DNA from: CAIVAT01 sp964628215
Lineage (GTDB): Bacteria; Bacteroidota; Bacteroidia; Bacteroidales; FEN-979
Length of the DNA: 5,595 nucleotides
Direction: 5' to 3'
Assembly: GCA_964628215.1 (NCBI GenBank)
Contig: CAZVNF010000211.1
Coordinates: 1 to 5,595, forward strand
Positions 5,553-5,595 of this stretch are shown here, piece by piece; the first letter of the stretch is position 1; the number at the start of each line of letters is the position of its first letter. The notes below the pieces were generated by a model. It ran no database searches. It was not told the origin of the DNA and saw only the letters and a list, made by a program, of their open reading frames with translations. The translations under genes and the position numbers were made by a program.

Positions 5553-5595
5553 ATGCCATGCCCGCATCCGCCCCCGTGCCCATGCCCGCATCCGC
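5544..5595. repeat. Imperfect direct repeat, 28-bp and 23-bp copies, truncated by window edge
   Basis: The first copy, 5544-5571, begins CCCGTGCCCATGCC and ends CGCATCCGC. The second, 5573-5595, is identical except that it lacks one ATGCC: the first copy has that pentamer doubled. The copies start 29 bp apart. The last base of the second copy is the last base of the window, so the array may continue to the right. It is composed almost wholly of C-rich pentamer-like words, and its first copy overlaps the right arm of the hairpin at 5532-5552. Confidence 0.75.

Overview
The window most likely comes from a Bacteroidetes-type genome, probably in or near Bacteroidales. The evidence is a secreted protein built from lamin-tail and Ig-like domains with a FlgD/CHU_C-like C-terminal domain, a clean Bacteroidetes -7 promoter element (TAnnTTTG), and gene starts that lack convincing Shine-Dalgarno sequences and sit in A/T-rich leaders. 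This assignment is inferred from gene content and signals, not from a database comparison.

Layout: positions 1-357 hold no gene. They contain several unrelated short tandem repeats (11-bp, 11-bp, 9-bp and 8-bp units) and a cluster of palindromes, ending in an A/T-rich leader. Positions 358-3033 (+) encode an 891-residue secreted lamin-tail-domain protein whose signal peptide is itself written by about ten copies of a 9-bp tandem repeat. A 31-bp gap separates it from a convergent ComF-family phosphoribosyltransferase-like gene (3754-3065, -). A 91-bp divergent intergenic region (3755-3845) carries a good -7 element and an inverted repeat. Positions 3846-5531 (+) encode a tandem-ATPase ABC subunit of the peptide/nickel (Dpp/Opp/YejF-like) class. 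The window ends in a GC-rich hairpin and an imperfect direct repeat that runs to the edge.

The three genes do not form an operon: orientations are +, -, +, and no shared pathway is visible. The lamin-tail protein is probably exported and surface-associated or released. ComF acts in the cytoplasm and is linked to DNA uptake in competent bacteria. The ABC ATPase would power an oligopeptide-type importer whose permeases and binding protein are not in the window.

The most noteworthy observations are the coding minisatellite that forms the signal peptide and the shared leader word GATTAA(GCA) at -20/-21 in front of all three start codons. No convincing new multi-gene system is visible.
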